From NCBI GenBank assembly GCA_018350325.1, contig JAEVLN010000001.1:1787501-1851500 (forward strand): DNA of 64,000 nt, in the 5' to 3' direction. Origin of the DNA: Globodera rostochiensis (lineage: Eukaryota > Nematoda > Chromadorea > Rhabditida > Heteroderidae). The notes beneath the pieces are model-generated. The model was not told the origin of the DNA, ran no database searches, and worked only from the letters and a program-made list of their open reading frames with translations. The position numbers and the translations under genes were made by a program. Position 1 is the stretch's first letter. Each line of letters opens with the position of its first letter. This document shows positions 27,401 through 40,770 of the stretch, piece by piece.

Positions 27401-29003
27401 AATGTGCGCATGCCCTGGGGGGGGGGAAACAAATTCCCACCAAATTCATCAATATTTCAACTGCAGGACGTATGCCCTCTCTGTACATCATAACATAGCA
27501 AGAGTAAGCCCCAAAAGGAAATTCAAAACTCAATTTTAGCACCATTTTAAAAGTACGCGCCCTTAGGGCACAAAAATTTTGAATCAAATTTCACCAAAAA
27601 ATGCCCAGACGCGCAAACACAACACAAACAAATATTTAAAACGATAACGAAAAGCCGAAATTTTGTCGGTCGCTTTTTTGAACTTGGTTTGAAAGCGTTA
27701 ACAGAAAAGCCCCCCCCCCCCGTATTTTAAATTTAATTATTTTAATAGAATATTTTTAAAAATTGTTCATTTGAAGTGTTTTGTTTCCGTTGAACAAACT
27801 TCAAAGATCTTTTTGAAATTTTTAAAGCAATTAAATTTAATCCTCCCCCCCCCCCCTCCGGTGTCGCCTCTCACCGCGCGTGCGCCCCATTTCAAATTCC
27901 AACCAGCCGCCGCCCGTCCCCCAAACGTCGGCGGGCGGCGGCTGGACGATCGTTTCTCTGTCTCTCTCTTTCTCTATACGTACAGAAAGTGTGAGGGATT
28001 GGAGGGCATTGATCGATTGGTTGTTCTTCCAGTCGGCCCTGCACTTCTTCTTTCTGCTGCTCACAATTGTTGTCATTATCCCATGCCAAGCAGAGCAAGT
28101 GGTCGCCAAAAGTGCGTGCGTCCTTTTTTTATTATGAAATTTAAACGCCCGTTTTTGATTGACCCCAAATTGTGTCGTGGCGCGCTTTTCAACAAAGAAA
28201 TTTTTCGATCATAGTTAGACGATCGGCGGACTGGAGGATCGACCGAACTTTTTTGATCGAGAATCGCCGAAAATTCGCCGATCGGAATTTTGATCGAGAA
28301 TTAAACAAACATTTCTTCTGTTCTCCTCTTCCGCTTTCTTCATCATTAGGGTTGTCGGGTTTTGGCACTTTGTCGGTTAAATGAACTAACCTGCTGATCA
28401 AAACCGAAATTTTTTTTTGGGTGTTTTTTGGTCTGAAAAGAGGACAACCCTCCCTATTGATCATCCGCTTCACATTTAATCTCTTTCGAATGCTTCTTCA
28501 GCTTCTTCTTCAATTACCCCCCCCCCCCTCCTCCTCCCACTCTCGAGTCTTGGTCATCATCATCTCCCATTTCGCAATCATTTCCACCCCCCCCCCGGGT
28601 CCGTTCCGTCAACAATCAATCAGCTGCTGCTGGACGATTAGAATTCCCCCGCGGCGCTCGGTACAATCGATTCTTTCCAATTCAATTTCAATTGCTCACA
28701 CTCATCGCCCTCCCCCCCCCGTCCGTTCGCATTCCATCCGCCCCCCCCCCCGCCAGCACTCTCGATTCGTTCATCTTCCCCCTTATCTTCCAACAACATC
28801 CAACAAATTCCATTCAACCCCCGTATCATCTTCTTCTTCACTACTTTTGGGGTGGTTTTTGTCTCAGCAATCATTAAATTAAATCATTTTTGTGAAAAGG
28901 ACCCTCCTCCCCCCCCCCCCGAAAACAGCACGCAAATCCAATTTTTCTCTCTCTCACACACGCAATTAGCAGCCCCCCAAAAAGCATTAAATTGAGCCAA
29001 AAG
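24406..29003. other. Gene-poor intergenic DNA
   Basis: GC-rich with poly-G/C tracts and a GGC trinucleotide run near 26818-26845. Apart from the weak exon noted at 27986 I see nothing that reads as coding. The promoter and 5' UTR of the downstream plus-strand gene lie near the right end. Confidence 0.4.
27986..28137 (+). CDS. Possible exon encoding one membrane segment
   Basis: After the acceptor CGTACAG the frame reads SVRDWRALIDWLFFQSALHF followed by a strongly hydrophobic stretch (FFLLLTIVVIIPC) and stops at TGA 28135. The amphipathic start followed by a TM segment looks protein-like, but no in-phase partner exon was found. Not recognised. Confidence 0.28.
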
Positions 29004-32000
29004 ATGGCTAATGAGCAGCAGCAAACAGTGGCCAAGCCGAAGGCTTCATCGACGTCTTCCTCCTCCTCCTCCTCCTCCTCTTCATCAGCAGCGTCAGCAA
29101 CAACGCCGCCCGAGGGGCCGCAGGCGGCCGACGGTCGCCCGACAATGGCACCGCCGACCAGCGCCGCCGCACCGCCACGACGGCCCGACCCGCCGAAAAT
29201 TCCGCCACCGCCCAGCGAACATCCGCCACCGTACACGTAAATTGGGCGCCAATTTAGCGACAAATTGCCCGAGGGACTCAAAAGACGGGCGCCAAAATGT
29301 TGCCCCAAAGTGTTAAGAGCAAATTAGGGTAAATTAGCAGTAAATGGCAAAAATTAGAAACAGGTGGTCGCTCAATGAAGCTGAGATTTTTGTTTGGGTT
29401 TTTTAGTGCTTTTGGAGGCCAATCGGCCGCGTTGATTTCTTCCGCATCCGGTGACGGGTCGTCGGCGGCACAAATGCGAAGCAATCGGAACCCGCGCAGA
29501 GTGATCCAAGCCCCAGGTAAAGCGAAGTGTCTGTGCCACTGATCAGAGCTGTAAGGTTTTTCTCCGAGAGTCTTGATTCTCGAGTCAAGAAGAGTTGTCG
29601 GTATTAATTCTTGACCTCTTCTGTTAGTGCAGATTAAATCTCAAGCCCCAATCAATATATACGGCAAAATGAAAGCTACATCCAATCAAAACAGTGCCCA
29701 AAATGGTGCTATCGAAGAGTTCCTCATTAAAAAATAGCCCCTCCGGGGACAACAAATCAAAACAAAACTCCCGGCAGGCTGGCGCAAGTATGGACGCCAT
29801 TTGACCCTGCGCAACATTCTGATCGCAATCGCGGTGCTCGTCGGGCTCGGCACTTTCATCTTTTTTGTCCACTGGTCAAATCGGTCGGACGACGAGCTGT
29901 TCAGGGGACGCGCACCGCTGGAGGGCACGCACAAAACGCTGCAGTGGGCGCACAAAGGGCTCGGACGGATGAGCGGCAAGAAGTGACGTCATTTTTATTG
30001 ATTAATACATACCGTACTCCCTCAAGTCCTCAAGTACTGTAGTTTATCCGGTATTTAAAAGCGTCAAAAACATACCGTATTCACCTCAAATACTGTAGAA
30101 CCCCCGGCGGTTCTTTAGGGGAGGGACTCTATTGTTTCTTAATAAAATTTGAGTTAAAGCGCCTATTTTTACCCGATATTTAAAAACGTCATTTTTATTT
30201 ATTAATACTACCGTATTCGCCTCAAGTACTGTAGAATCCCCCGGGGATTCTTTAGGGGAGGGACTCTATTGTTTTTAATAAAATTTGATTTAAAAAATAA
30301 ATCATTTAGGGATCGAATCAGTTTTGACAAGACTGAAAGGGCCGCGGTGTTGTCGGAGTTCGACATGGACAACAAAATACTGCGCTCGGAGTACGTGAAG
30401 GTTGACGACCATCTGCGCGGCTTTTCACAGTAAGCGCCGGGGGGGGGGGGAGGGGCGAAGAATTGTTGACAACTTTTGTGATCAAACTCCAATTGATCGA
30501 TCTTGAATGATTAGCTTTTGATCAGAGACCATAAATCACTTACAAAAAAAAGGAGGGATCGATCACGAAAAAAAAAACGCAGTAGGGGCTTGCTATTTTT
30601 TGTTTCCTAATTTTTACCCCCCCCCAGGCACATTCCGTTCAACGCCACCGGCAATTGGCCAGACGATTTTGACGATTGCATACGATTTTCTGCAAAGGTG
30701 CCGTGCCGCACATCGTGCCAACATTTTTTAATGATTCCTAAAAAGTGCCAAAATTGTCCAATTTTTTCCCGCGTTAAAGTTGGTCTGCTGTTCGACGCCA
30801 AGCCTAAGTGATCAGCACCAAACAAAATGTTTTCTGCGCGACAACGGTCTCCCATTTAGGGGAGGGGGGGGGGGGAGGGTCTAAATTTACGGATTTTGAA
30901 TTTGAATTTCGGATTTTTTTACAACAATTTGCTGGCATTTAAGGACGCCAATTTGTTGCGTTGGCATCAATGTTTGACTTTTGGCCCCGCTGGCAATCGC
31001 TGGCCGACGGCGCCATGCTGCTGCTGCTGCAGAACCCACAACGTCATGCAGTACTCGACCTGAGGCGCAATATGTACGGGGACGGGTCGAGTGCCGCGGA
31101 AACGGACGAAAATTTTCAAAAATTGGCACTCCAGCAAATCATTGCGCATAAAAATCTCTGATTAGGGGGTTACGGGAAATAATCATTGACCAGACATTGG
31201 CATAATCATTGACCAGACATTGGCATAATCATTGACCAGACATTGGCATAATCATTGATCAGACATTGGCATAATCATTGATCAGGCATTGGCCTAATCA
31301 TTGATCAGACATTGGCATATTGATCTTTAGCCTTTTGTCAATCGATGAGAATCGGCTTCCGCACGGCTACATCGCCCAAAGCTTCTACTTCGCGTCGGAC
31401 ACCGCTGACGAATTGGCCGAATTGGGTAAGTACACAAAATGACCCTAAAGTTCCCGGATTTTTGTAAAATCCCTGATCATCATTTGGAAATGATCAGGAA
31501 TTTACCAAGATTTAAAAATCCTGATCTTTTCAAAGTTCGTGTTGGCGACACGTTGCGCATCTGCGACTACGTTCGCACGCGCCAAGGCGACTCAGAGCAC
31601 GGTGCGTACGTGCTGAAGGAGGAGCAGCAACAGCAGCAGCACTGTCGCCTAACGCCATTCCCAGTCGATGTTGAACTGTCACGCCGGTTGTTCTGCACCA
31701 ACGCGCTGTACACGGCGGTGCTCCAGTTTGGCCATTTGCCCGGCGGGCAAGGCATGCTGCACTGGCGCCTCAGGGTAAGTGCCAGGGAGGGAGGGGGGCC
31801 ATCGGCCGGAGGACCCGTCCCCAATGCTGAACAGCTCCAAAATGAATGATCCCCGGACAGTCAAGCACATAGACCAATTTTGACACATGCACATTACATA
31901 TGTGTTCAGCTTCAATTTGCCTCCTCACCGACGCTGTACAGTGCGAATGACGAGTTGGCACAGGCACACAGCGTTGAGCAGATGGAGATGAACTGTGCCG

Positions 32001-32098
32001 AGACGAACCTGGACCTGTACGCACTGAACGACCACGAATTGCATCTGTTCAGAGTGCAGTTACCAGTTGATGAACGCAATGAACACTTTGGGCAATGA
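29004..32098 (+). CDS. Uncharacterised type II membrane protein, ten exons
   Basis: Exons 29004-29236, 29407-29516, 29778-29982, 30322-30429, 30628-30697, 30780-30807, 30944-31145, 31331-31425, 31536-31774 and 31910-32098 give 492 residues with every phase consistent. The N-terminal ~115 residues are poly-Ser and proline-rich, ending in PPPPSEHPPPY. One TM segment follows at about 128-146 (ILIAIAVLVGLGTFIFFVHW), preceded by basic residues (RKYGRH), so the long C-terminal part is probably lumenal or extracellular. That part has an NAT glycosylation site, few cysteines and no motif I recognise. The intron after exon 7 uses a GC donor if the model is right (reading on gives a TGA at 31158), so this join is the weakest. 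Exon 3 could instead end at its own TGA (29984-29986); the GTGACG donor there is what links the two halves. Confidence 0.72.
30003..30290. repeat. Imperfect direct repeat inside intron 3
   Basis: Segments around 30060-30150 and 30200-30285 share CTCAAGTACTGTAGAA, CCCCCGG...TTCTTTAGGGGAGGGACT and AATAAAATTTGA. A shorter third copy begins at 30003. Confidence 0.65.
31181..31319. repeat. 23-bp minisatellite, six units, in intron 7
   Basis: The unit AATCATTGACCAGACATTGG plus CAT is repeated six times with C/T change in the GACC/GATC position. Confidence 0.9.
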
Positions 32099-34190
32099 CG
32101 TAAAAGCCATGTGATCGATCAGGAATCAGTTCGTAGCCGGAGGCTATGCAAAATAAAATTCTAATCACTTTTTTATGATGCCAAATTCGCTTTTGGCGCC
32201 ATATTCGCCCATTTGAAAACATTGTTCAGATCAATTATTGTCATCAATGAATTGTGATCAGGCTATTTTTTTACACAAATACACTTTTTTCTTTCCTTTA
32301 AACGATCGTTCAACAATTTTGAAACACAAACTCTGATCAGTCGACTCAACAATCTGACCCGTCATTAGCCACACCATTCCAAACTCTAAAATCAGTTGTC
32401 ACAAACTCTATTCAATCGCAACCATTGGTGACCCATCTTCTCCAAACTCTGATCAACCAGAAACCTTGCTGATCTGTGACCCATCTTCTCCAAACTCTGA
32501 TCAACCAGAAACCTTGCTGATCAGTGACCCATCTTCTCAAAACTCTGATCAACCAGAAACCTTGCTGATCTGTGACCCATCATCTCCAAACTCTGATCAA
32601 CCAGAAACCTTGCTGATCAGTGACCCAGCTCTAACCAGAAACCTTGCTGATAAGGCAACACCATCTCTAAACTCTGATCAACCAGAAACCATGTTGATCA
32701 GTACTCTGATCACACCAACACAACATTCTGATCAGTCAAGCAACACCTTCGTTATTCATGGGGGAACAAATTGCATAAACAAATAAAATACAAAATATAT
32801 TATTTATTCTCTACAGCAATTGCTTCGGCGAGGACGCCGGGAAGGGAACCGGTTGGGACAAAAAAATGAATGTGTAATGTGTTGAAAGCGTGAGGAGGTG
32901 AGAGAGCGGTGGAAGTGAAGTGATTGTAATGGGCTGAAAATAAAAAGAAAAATTAAAATGGCGCCGGAAGGGACAAAACAAAACAAAAAAGTGTTTTCAG
33001 CGGGGAGCAGAAGAGCCTATGAAGTGGGCAGCTGCAGAAGGTCAGAGAATGCAAAAACGCCTGAGGGCATCGCCTGGGGGTCCGACAGTTTTGCGCGCAG
33101 TGATTTATTGCGCCCAAGGGGTTTAAAATTGTTGAATTTTGCGCGCCACCGCCCCCCTACCCCCCCCCCCCCCCAGGGTTTGGAGACCACCAGTGTGCCT
33201 GCCTGCTACCCGCCCCTCCGGCACAATTTTTTTGATCACTTGCCGATTTGGGGACTTGCGCGCTACACACTGTATAGTCTCTGATCAGTGGGCGGAATGA
33301 CGCGCGACGGGGGCACAGATCAGCACGCTCCGTTATGTGCGTGACCTCAACCCCGATACACAAAATCAAACCAGCAGCACAAACTTCAAGCAGTCATCCA
33401 CCCTCATGAGCCCCCCCCCCTCCCCCCGATAAAACTCTCCAAATGTTGTGACCCACTCCGTCTTCAGTTGCGCGCGAAAAGCCATAATGAGAATGTTAAA
33501 AATCGGTCCGATCAGTCCGCTGACAGTGTGCTCTTTGCAACTGATCAAATTGCTAATCCTAAAACGTTTTGTGATCGGTCCATGCTCCCATCATTGATAA
33601 ACTTTTGATCATTTTCATCTCTAAACTTTCTGAAATTGCCGTCCGCCGCAACACAAATTATTTTCAACCAATTTTTTGATCTCCGATCACCGATCGCTGT
33701 GTTTGTTCGTTCATTTACCCGTTTTTGCTCTGTCCCCTCCCCCTCCCCCCCCCCCGGCGATCATTCGATGGACGGATTTATCGCCCGACTTTTTGGCCAT
33801 ATTATAATCAGTCGCAGAGGCCATTACTTCGCGCGATGCTTACCCTTTCTGTCAATTCAATATAACTTCAAGAAAAGTTTACGAATTTTTTTTTTTTGGA
33901 AATTTGGGGCATTATACCCTTTGAGTTGAGTGTGATTATAAATTTTGTTTCGGGCCTTTTTTGAGAGTTTTTCCCCCATTTTTTGTGGGGACATTTTTTT
34001 TTTGTTAACAAAGTTTAAACGTTTTGTACTGTACGTTTTGTTCTTTTTCTTCTGGCGTCGTCCTTTCAAGGACCCGAAAACATTTGAAAAACCCCAAATA
34101 ATTTTCCCGCCCCGCGGGGAGGCGGCGGGGGGGGGGGCAAAGACTGCGCGAAGGTTGGCCGCCTCCGTCCGTTTCGCCCAATTTGTCAAA
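32099..34190. other. Intergenic
   Basis: Contains a minisatellite at 32440 (separate entry), a poly-C run near 33165 and poly-T/A tracts near 33890-34060. No supported exon. Confidence 0.45.
32440..32690. repeat. 48-bp minisatellite, about five units
   Basis: The unit contains CTGATCAACCAGAAACCTTG and CTGATCTGTGACCCATCTTC. One frame is open across it (a 16-residue Asp/Pro/Ser repeat) because 48 is divisible by 3, but it has no other coding signal. Confidence 0.85.
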
Positions 34191-34301
34191 ATGGCGGCGA
34201 TGTGCTGCTGCTTCGGGTGCTGTTTAGTCATTGTTTTGTTTGTTTTGTCCCCCGCCGCCCAAGGGTTTCTACGCCAGCGGCAGCAAAAGCTCACAAATTG
34301 A
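34191..34301 (+). CDS. Possible short secreted peptide
   Basis: A 36-residue open frame starts MAAMCCCFGCCLVIVLFVLS with a signal-like core, a plausible AQG cleavage site and a basic tail (FLRQRQQKLTN). There is no homology I recognise and the frame is open for some distance upstream, so chance is likely. Confidence 0.25.
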   Translation: MAAMCCCFGCCLVIVLFVLSPAAQGFLRQRQQKLTN

Positions 34302-34554
34302 TGTGAAAAATCATTTTTACAAAAATTGTTCAGACCGAAAAAATGGTTTTTCCTCCAGGGTTGAAGAAAAATTTATTATTTTTTGGAATTTTTGTATCAG
34401 ATTTTTAGGTTTTCACAAGATTGAGTGATTTGGCCAAATTATGATAGCTGTCCCGGCGGTGATCAATGATCAGCTTCAACATAAGTCCACAGAAGCAACA
34501 AAACGGCCAAGTCCACCCTCAACAACCACAACAATATCATCATTAAGCGCCTCA

Positions 34555-34840
34555 GGCAAGTCGCGCACAAAATTTGAACTAACTGATCAGACATCCGAAA
34601 ACGACTGATCAGAGACATTCGAATCCACTAGAAACCGGTTAAGACATTCAAAGCCAATCGTTTTGTAGGCATTAGAATTTGGGCCAGAGATCAGGAATTC
34701 GGAACCAACCGTAGAGCCTACTGATCAGGCATCCGAAAAGGACTGATCAGACATCCGAAAACGACTGATCAGAAATTCGGGAACCACTGATCAGACAGAC
34801 ATTTCGGTAACCACTGATCAGACATTCGGGTTAAAGATTC
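34555..34840. repeat. CTGATCAG-rich irregular repeats 5' of the ptr gene
   Basis: Several copies of ACTGATCAGACATTCGG-like sequence. The same family of repeats lies upstream of both chimeric genes (41470-41690 and 49620-49700), so it was duplicated with exon 1. Confidence 0.75.
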
Positions 34841-34886
34841 CGAATGCAAAGAAAAAATTCGCTTTATATTCTACAAAAAATGCCAA

Positions 34887-37800
34887 ATGTATTCAGATGA
34901 ACCGTCCGCCTCCTCGCGCAGCCTGTCCCTGCGCTCGCTTCCTTCCTCTGCCGTCCGGAAGCATCCGCCGCCGCTGATCCGCTGTGTGCATTCGTTTTAT
35001 GCCTTCTGGGCCCGCTTCATTGTCAAAAACGCCTGGGGCGTCATTTTGTTCTGCACACTGGTGACCACGCTGTGCACCGTCAAAGTGGCACTCACTCCGT
35101 AACAGCCTTGGACAAATAATTTTATCTACCCAAAGTCGAAAACATTTTGCCGTAGGCACTGATCAAAAAACCATCTGCTGTGCTTATCTTTGGGACGATT
35201 TTGATCAGATTAAATTTCAGAACTTTAATTTTAAGCATTCCAATAACTATTTTAATTTAAATTTTAAATTAAATTTAAATAACGTATTTTAGTCAGAAAA
35301 ACGACATCACCGGCTATACGCCGTACGGCGCCCGTTCCCGGCAAGAATTAGCCACACAGGTGTGAAAATAAAATTGAGTGTGATCAATTCCGTCATTAAA
35401 ATGATCAGATCATTTCCAGCTAAATTATTAATCAAAAATTTATCCGTTTCCAAATAAAATTGGATCTGATCAGACCAGATCAGTCGATCATTTTGTACAA
35501 TTTGATCAAATGATTTGGATAAAAGTGCCGGCCGGACCCAAAAATGTTTGGAAATCCGGCATCCGCCGGTTTACATTCCCTGGCACAATTTTGTTTTCAG
35601 GAGCACTTTTTCAATGCGCAAGGCCTTGGCCATCCGTTCGGCGTGTTCGTTCTGTTGCGGCCGCTCCGTGCGGACGACAACTTTTTGCGTCCGCCAATGT
35701 TGGCCGAGGCGTCGCTGATTGACGAGCTGGTGCGCACACGTTTCACGCTGCAAAACCATCGAACAAATCGGACAGAAAATTTTGCACATTTTTGCCGTGA
35801 CTTTTGCGATCTGAACGAGCCCCTGCGGCGTTTCACTGTCTGTTCTCGCGCATGATTTTAATTTTTCAAAAATATTTTTTTTATTTTTTGTCAGGAAGCA
35901 TTTCAAATGCAATGGAATTTGTTGGCCGCCAATGAGTCAATGAATTCGGCACTTCAACTCAACTATCCAACTAGCAGCATTTTGGGCAGAAAGTTCAACA
36001 TCCAGGTCACCAAGCAGTACACCTACCACCCCCCAACCATTCCTTTCTAACAAACGTCTTCTGCTGTTTAAGCCTAACTTTTTTGGCATTCAATTCCGCT
36101 CAACAAATTCGACCAGTACCAGCAACACAACAACTGACATAGACAGCAGTCAGAAGCAGCAGCAGTTAATCTCCAACATGAAACGGGTGGACATGGTGGT
36201 GTTAACTTACAAGGCTGAACGAATTGGCGCGTGGACAGACGACGAGATCAAGGAGTGGGAGATGGGCGTGTCACACTACTTCGAGCAGTACAATTTTAAT
36301 CAAAATTTTGCAGCATTTTTGATACCGAATACCGTCCTGTTCAGGGAGTTCAAGAGTCCGTTCGTCCGTGTGATGACCTTTTCGACAACTTACGTAGAAG
36401 TGGAGGTCGTTCGTGCCGGCCTTTCCATGCTGCCCTTCCTGATGGTCTGTTGATGAACTGCTTGACCATGATGGAACGGTTTTCTTATTCCACAGGTCGG
36501 CTTCGCCATCATGGCCACGTGTACTTCAGTGTCCGTGCTGTTGTCCGCCATCTACTGGCGCCAATGGCACGTACAGAAGTTGGCACTTGCGCTTATGGCA
36601 TGCGTTTGTCCGTTCATGGCGTGCGGCACCGCGTTGGGCCTGCTGTTCCTGTCCGGTGTCCGCTTTGGGTAAGCATTTGGTCTTTGAGAAATTTGAAGAT
36701 CAAATCATGGACAGATCGTGACTGATCAAGGCCTATCCATAATTGGAATTATCAGGGCCCACCAATAATATAGAACTCTGATCATCAGATCGTGGTCTGG
36801 TCAATGCCTATACCATAATAGGAACTGATTCTAATCGTGATCTGATCAAGACCCCTTTCATAATATGGAATCTTATCATCAAAGCACATGGTCTGATCAG
36901 GGCTTGAACTCTGATCAGTTGATCAGTTCTTCATTACTGATCAAAATTCGTTCCCTAATAATTTGTTCCCCGTCTGTTTTGGTTCCGTGCTGTGCGTGAC
37001 GCCTTTTCTGGTGTTGGCCATCGGCGTTGATGACGGCTATTTGATGATGCATGCTTGGCAACGCGTCACTGATCAGACGCGGCGAAAGCGGAAGACGACG
37101 CCAACATTGACAGCGAATGGAGCAGACGACGAGACGGAATTGCTTACCCAGCGTCTGACCATGGTAATGGCTACATTGCTTGGGCCGTGGACTGGCCGAT
37201 TTAAGAGAATCAAAATGTTGAAAATCTCGAATTGCCAATCGTCTCGACTAGAAATTTTTTGGATTCGAGATTTTGTCTACCATTTGGCACGTGAACTTTC
37301 AATCGGGCACATTTGATCGATGCCTAAAACCTGAATTGATCAGAAATGGGTAAATGTTTGATGTTCAGGTTCTGGTCGAGACTGGGCCGGCGGTGCTGAT
37401 CTCGGCATTGACCAACATTTGCGCGGACGCGGTCGGCTCCTTCACCGGGTCGCCCGAAATCACATTGCTTTGTGTTGGCAACATGGCCGCTATGGCGGTG
37501 GACTTTCTCTACCAGATCACTTTTTATGCGGTCCGTTGTTGAAGGCATTTTGTGATCAGATTTAATTAAATCAATGATCAGCTCTGTCTAATCAGTACTG
37601 ATCAGGGGATGGATCACACGGATCTTAAATCCAAAATCGTGCCATTTTAGGCGGTCATGGCATTGGTAGGCCGCACTGAAGTTCGTGACGAAGTTAGCGA
37701 GCAGTACACGCTCAAAATTCCGGTCGGAGGCTGGACGGAAGGCAACAACGGAGTAGAAAATGGGAAGAAGCAATCAAAACAACACGAAAACAGGGTTCGA

Positions 37801-40227
37801 AAAAAAATTTCTCAATTTTTCAACAAAAAAAAATTTTTAAAAAAATTTTCCATTTAGAGCCTCCCGCCGTTGGTGAAGCGTTTGGTGTCCTCCTCCATGG
37901 ACGGTTATGTTCGTTTCATTGCCCATCCCGTCACTGCTTCACTGATCTTCATGGCATGGATCGCGTTTCTCGCCTTTTCCACCATTGTAAATTGATTTTC
38001 TCAAAAGCCCCGGGGCTATTTAAAAAAAATAATATTTATTTTCCCCCTCAGGGCATTTCCCGGTTTGAAGTGAATTTGAGTACGAAAAAAATGTTTGCGG
38101 AAGATTCGCCACTTCTTGAGGCAATTTTATTTTTCAAAATAAATTTTTTTTTAATGAAAAATGCCAACATTCTTTTGCCAGGTTGACAGTTACCGGGAAG
38201 GGCACATTGTGCCATTCTTTCAAATGGCCACCGTGTTCATCAACAGCCCCACCAATTTGTCCGATCCGGTGCGCATGGCGCGTCTCAACGAGCTGGTGCG
38301 CGACATGGAGGCCATCCCGGGCAGTTGGGGGCCAAAGAGTACAAATTATTTTGTGCGCGAATTGGACAAATTTGTTGGGGAGGAGGGCGAGCTGGGCCCT
38401 GACCAAATGGAGCAGTTCCTGGACTGGCCGGAGAACCGCTTCTGGAAGTCGTTCATTCGCATTCCGGACGAGCGCAACGAAACGGATCGCGGCATTGTGC
38501 ACAGCTTCTACTTTACGACCGGCTACCATGGCCAGCGTCTGCGAGTATGGGCAGAGTAAGTTATGAAAACTGGACGGGGAAATTTCACGGTCCTCAAGCA
38601 GTACTTTTGTGTTGTTGCTGATCAGCGGTTGATCAAAAATTTGTGCATTTGTTTGATCATCAGGCGCACACAGCTTTTGATGCAATGGCGCGCGGTTGTT
38701 GACCACTTTCCGGAGCTGAACGCGTCCGTGTTCCATGACGAGTCCATCTTTTTGGACCTGATCGACAACATGCCCACCGACGCGTGGCAGTCCGGGCTGG
38801 CCACACTCTTGTGCATGTGAGGGACAAAATGATCGATCGATCGAAGCATTTGGACAGAAAATTATTATTATTTTAAAGGTGCTTCATTTGTGCCGTGTTC
38901 ATGGGCCACGATTGGCGCACTGTCGGCATGGCGGGCACCACAATTGGCTCAATCATTGTTGGCACTTTGGGCACATTGAGCTGGATTGGCGCCACCATGG
39001 ACCCAATCATGATGGCAAGATTGAAAAATAGATTTTGAAAAGTAATCGATCAACTATTGGTTTTGCAGGCAGCTCTGATCATATCGGTTGGCTTCAGTGT
39101 GGACATTCCGGCACACTTTTCCTACCATTTTCACAGTGCAGGTACGTCCTGAAAATTTAGTCTTAATTTTTACTGTTCTATTGTGATCCAAAGTGCTTGA
39201 TCAGACCAGAATAAAAGCGTTATTGATTATTTAGTACTGATCGGACCAAAGCACAGATTTAATCAAGACCAAATTGCTTAGAAATGTACGCAACGAACCA
39301 AGGCCTTTGATCAGACCAGGCCAGATCAGAATAAACCCGTTCATCTGATCATTTGATAATGATCGGGTCAAAACCCAAAGCTGTCAGATCAGGACCAAAT
39401 CTCTTGTTCTCTTATTTTGTGCATAAAAACCGAAGCCCTTCTTGATCAGACCCGGTGTTGATCAGAATAAAATCACTATCATTTTAATGATCAATAACAT
39501 TTCAGCCTATGAACTACAGACGGCACATGGCGAGGCGTCCGTTGCGCGTCGTCTCCGTGCCACGTTTGCCTCGGTGTGCCTTCCGGCGCTGCAGGCGTCG
39601 CTGTCAACCTCGCTGTGCGTGCTCTCACTGCTCTTCGTCCCGCTGTACATGGCTCGCATTTTTGTGCTCATCATGTGCACTACCATTCTGGTCAATATAC
39701 TTTTGTCCATAAACGAAAGAAAGCATTCAAAATTTCAGCAGATTAGGACGTTCGGGGAAGGAAAAGTCGGGGATCGGTGCCTTGCGGTGATTATCGGGGT
39801 CGGGAAATTACAAATTGTCAGAGTGCGGGGACGGTACTGTTGGGAATCGGTGTCGGGGATTGGACGCAAAACGTCGGGGATCGGGGTTCGAGTTATCGGG
39901 GAAGGCACTGTCGAGGCGCGGGGATTGATCCAAAATGTCGGGTATTGGTGTCGGAGTGCCAACCCTACTGCAGATCAAGCGCCTAAAAACCCGTGGCTTT
40001 AATCCATGATCATGATGACTTTGATGAATGAACCTCTTTCTGATCATTGCCTAGGACTGATCAGTCTTTTCGTTTGACTAAATGACATGCCGACAATGTT
40101 TAAGCTGTGTGTGCTGCACTCATTCATCTTGTTACCCGCACTGTTGGCACTGATTGACTGCGCGACAAAATGCTTGGCTAATGCTTTTGGCAAACACAGA
40201 GCAGCAGCAGCAACAACAACAAAGTGA
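34887..40227 (+). CDS. Patched-related (PTR) sterol-sensing-domain protein
   Basis: Seventeen exons (34887-35098, 35293-35359, 35601-35837, 35895-36005, 36073-36444, 36496-36668, 36983-37163, 37369-37530, 37651-37794, 37858-37986, 38052-38120, 38182-38555, 38664-38816, 38879-39014, 39069-39141, 39506-39690, 40105-40227) give 966 residues in phase. Exon 1 has the first TM ([19 protein letters not shown]). Exon 3 has the family signature [10 protein letters not shown]. The sterol-sensing region includes [18 protein letters not shown] (GVDD at 405-408) and [20 protein letters not shown]. The second half repeats the fold, ending [18 protein letters not shown] and a final TM. PTR proteins are RND-like transporters with roles in molting and cuticle or membrane traffic. 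The introns after exons 11 and 14 have GC donors. The intron before exon 7 appears to end in GG, not AG, so this gene may be slightly damaged or misread there. Confidence 0.9.
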
Positions 40228-40770
40228 TTTAGGAGAGCAAAAGCGCGCAGAAAGCATCCAGACCTTTGACTGATCACTGCTGATCAATATACCCCCGATT
40301 TTTGAGAGTGAATCAACAAAACCAGAAAACTCTGATCGATCTTTCAGTAGAACCTTGGTTTTTGCCCGCTAAACATTTAAATAACACATAATCAAATTTT
40401 AGAATTATTTTGTTGTCACCGAAGGAAATTCCAATTTTGTCATAATGTCTTTTTTGAATAATTTGTCTTCTATTTAAAACGCTTTTTGTATATGGAACAT
40501 TTTGTTTTAGACATTCCATTTTGAGATCATTTGTCGTGATTTGTCTCGCAGTATTACAGAATTAATCAAAATGATCAGGAAGGGCACTTTTGTTTGTTCA
40601 GCCTTCAATTTGGAGACGATAAAAATGTAAAAGCAGAGCTTGTGCATGTACTTAAGTGCTTGAATGGCACGGCATGTATTAGTGAATTTTTCTAAAATTT
40701 TTTTCATCCCGGTCCCGACCTACTCTAGTATAAAATGAACAATGAGATCATTTCGGAACGCCATGGCCAT

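Noticed and set aside
29545..29600. Another TAGAG-type element
   Set aside because: Short AGAGTCTTGATTCTCGAGTC dyad only; no matching termini or target duplication.
32466..32786. Open frame with 16-residue repeats (SDQPETLLI)
   Set aside because: The 48-bp minisatellite is a multiple of three, so one frame stays open by construction; no start context or exon partner.
39700..40000. Open frame with TCGGGGATCGG repeats after ptr exon 16
   Set aside because: It reads on from exon 16, but the GTCAAT donor at 39691 joins in phase to the conserved last TM exon at 40105, so this is intron.
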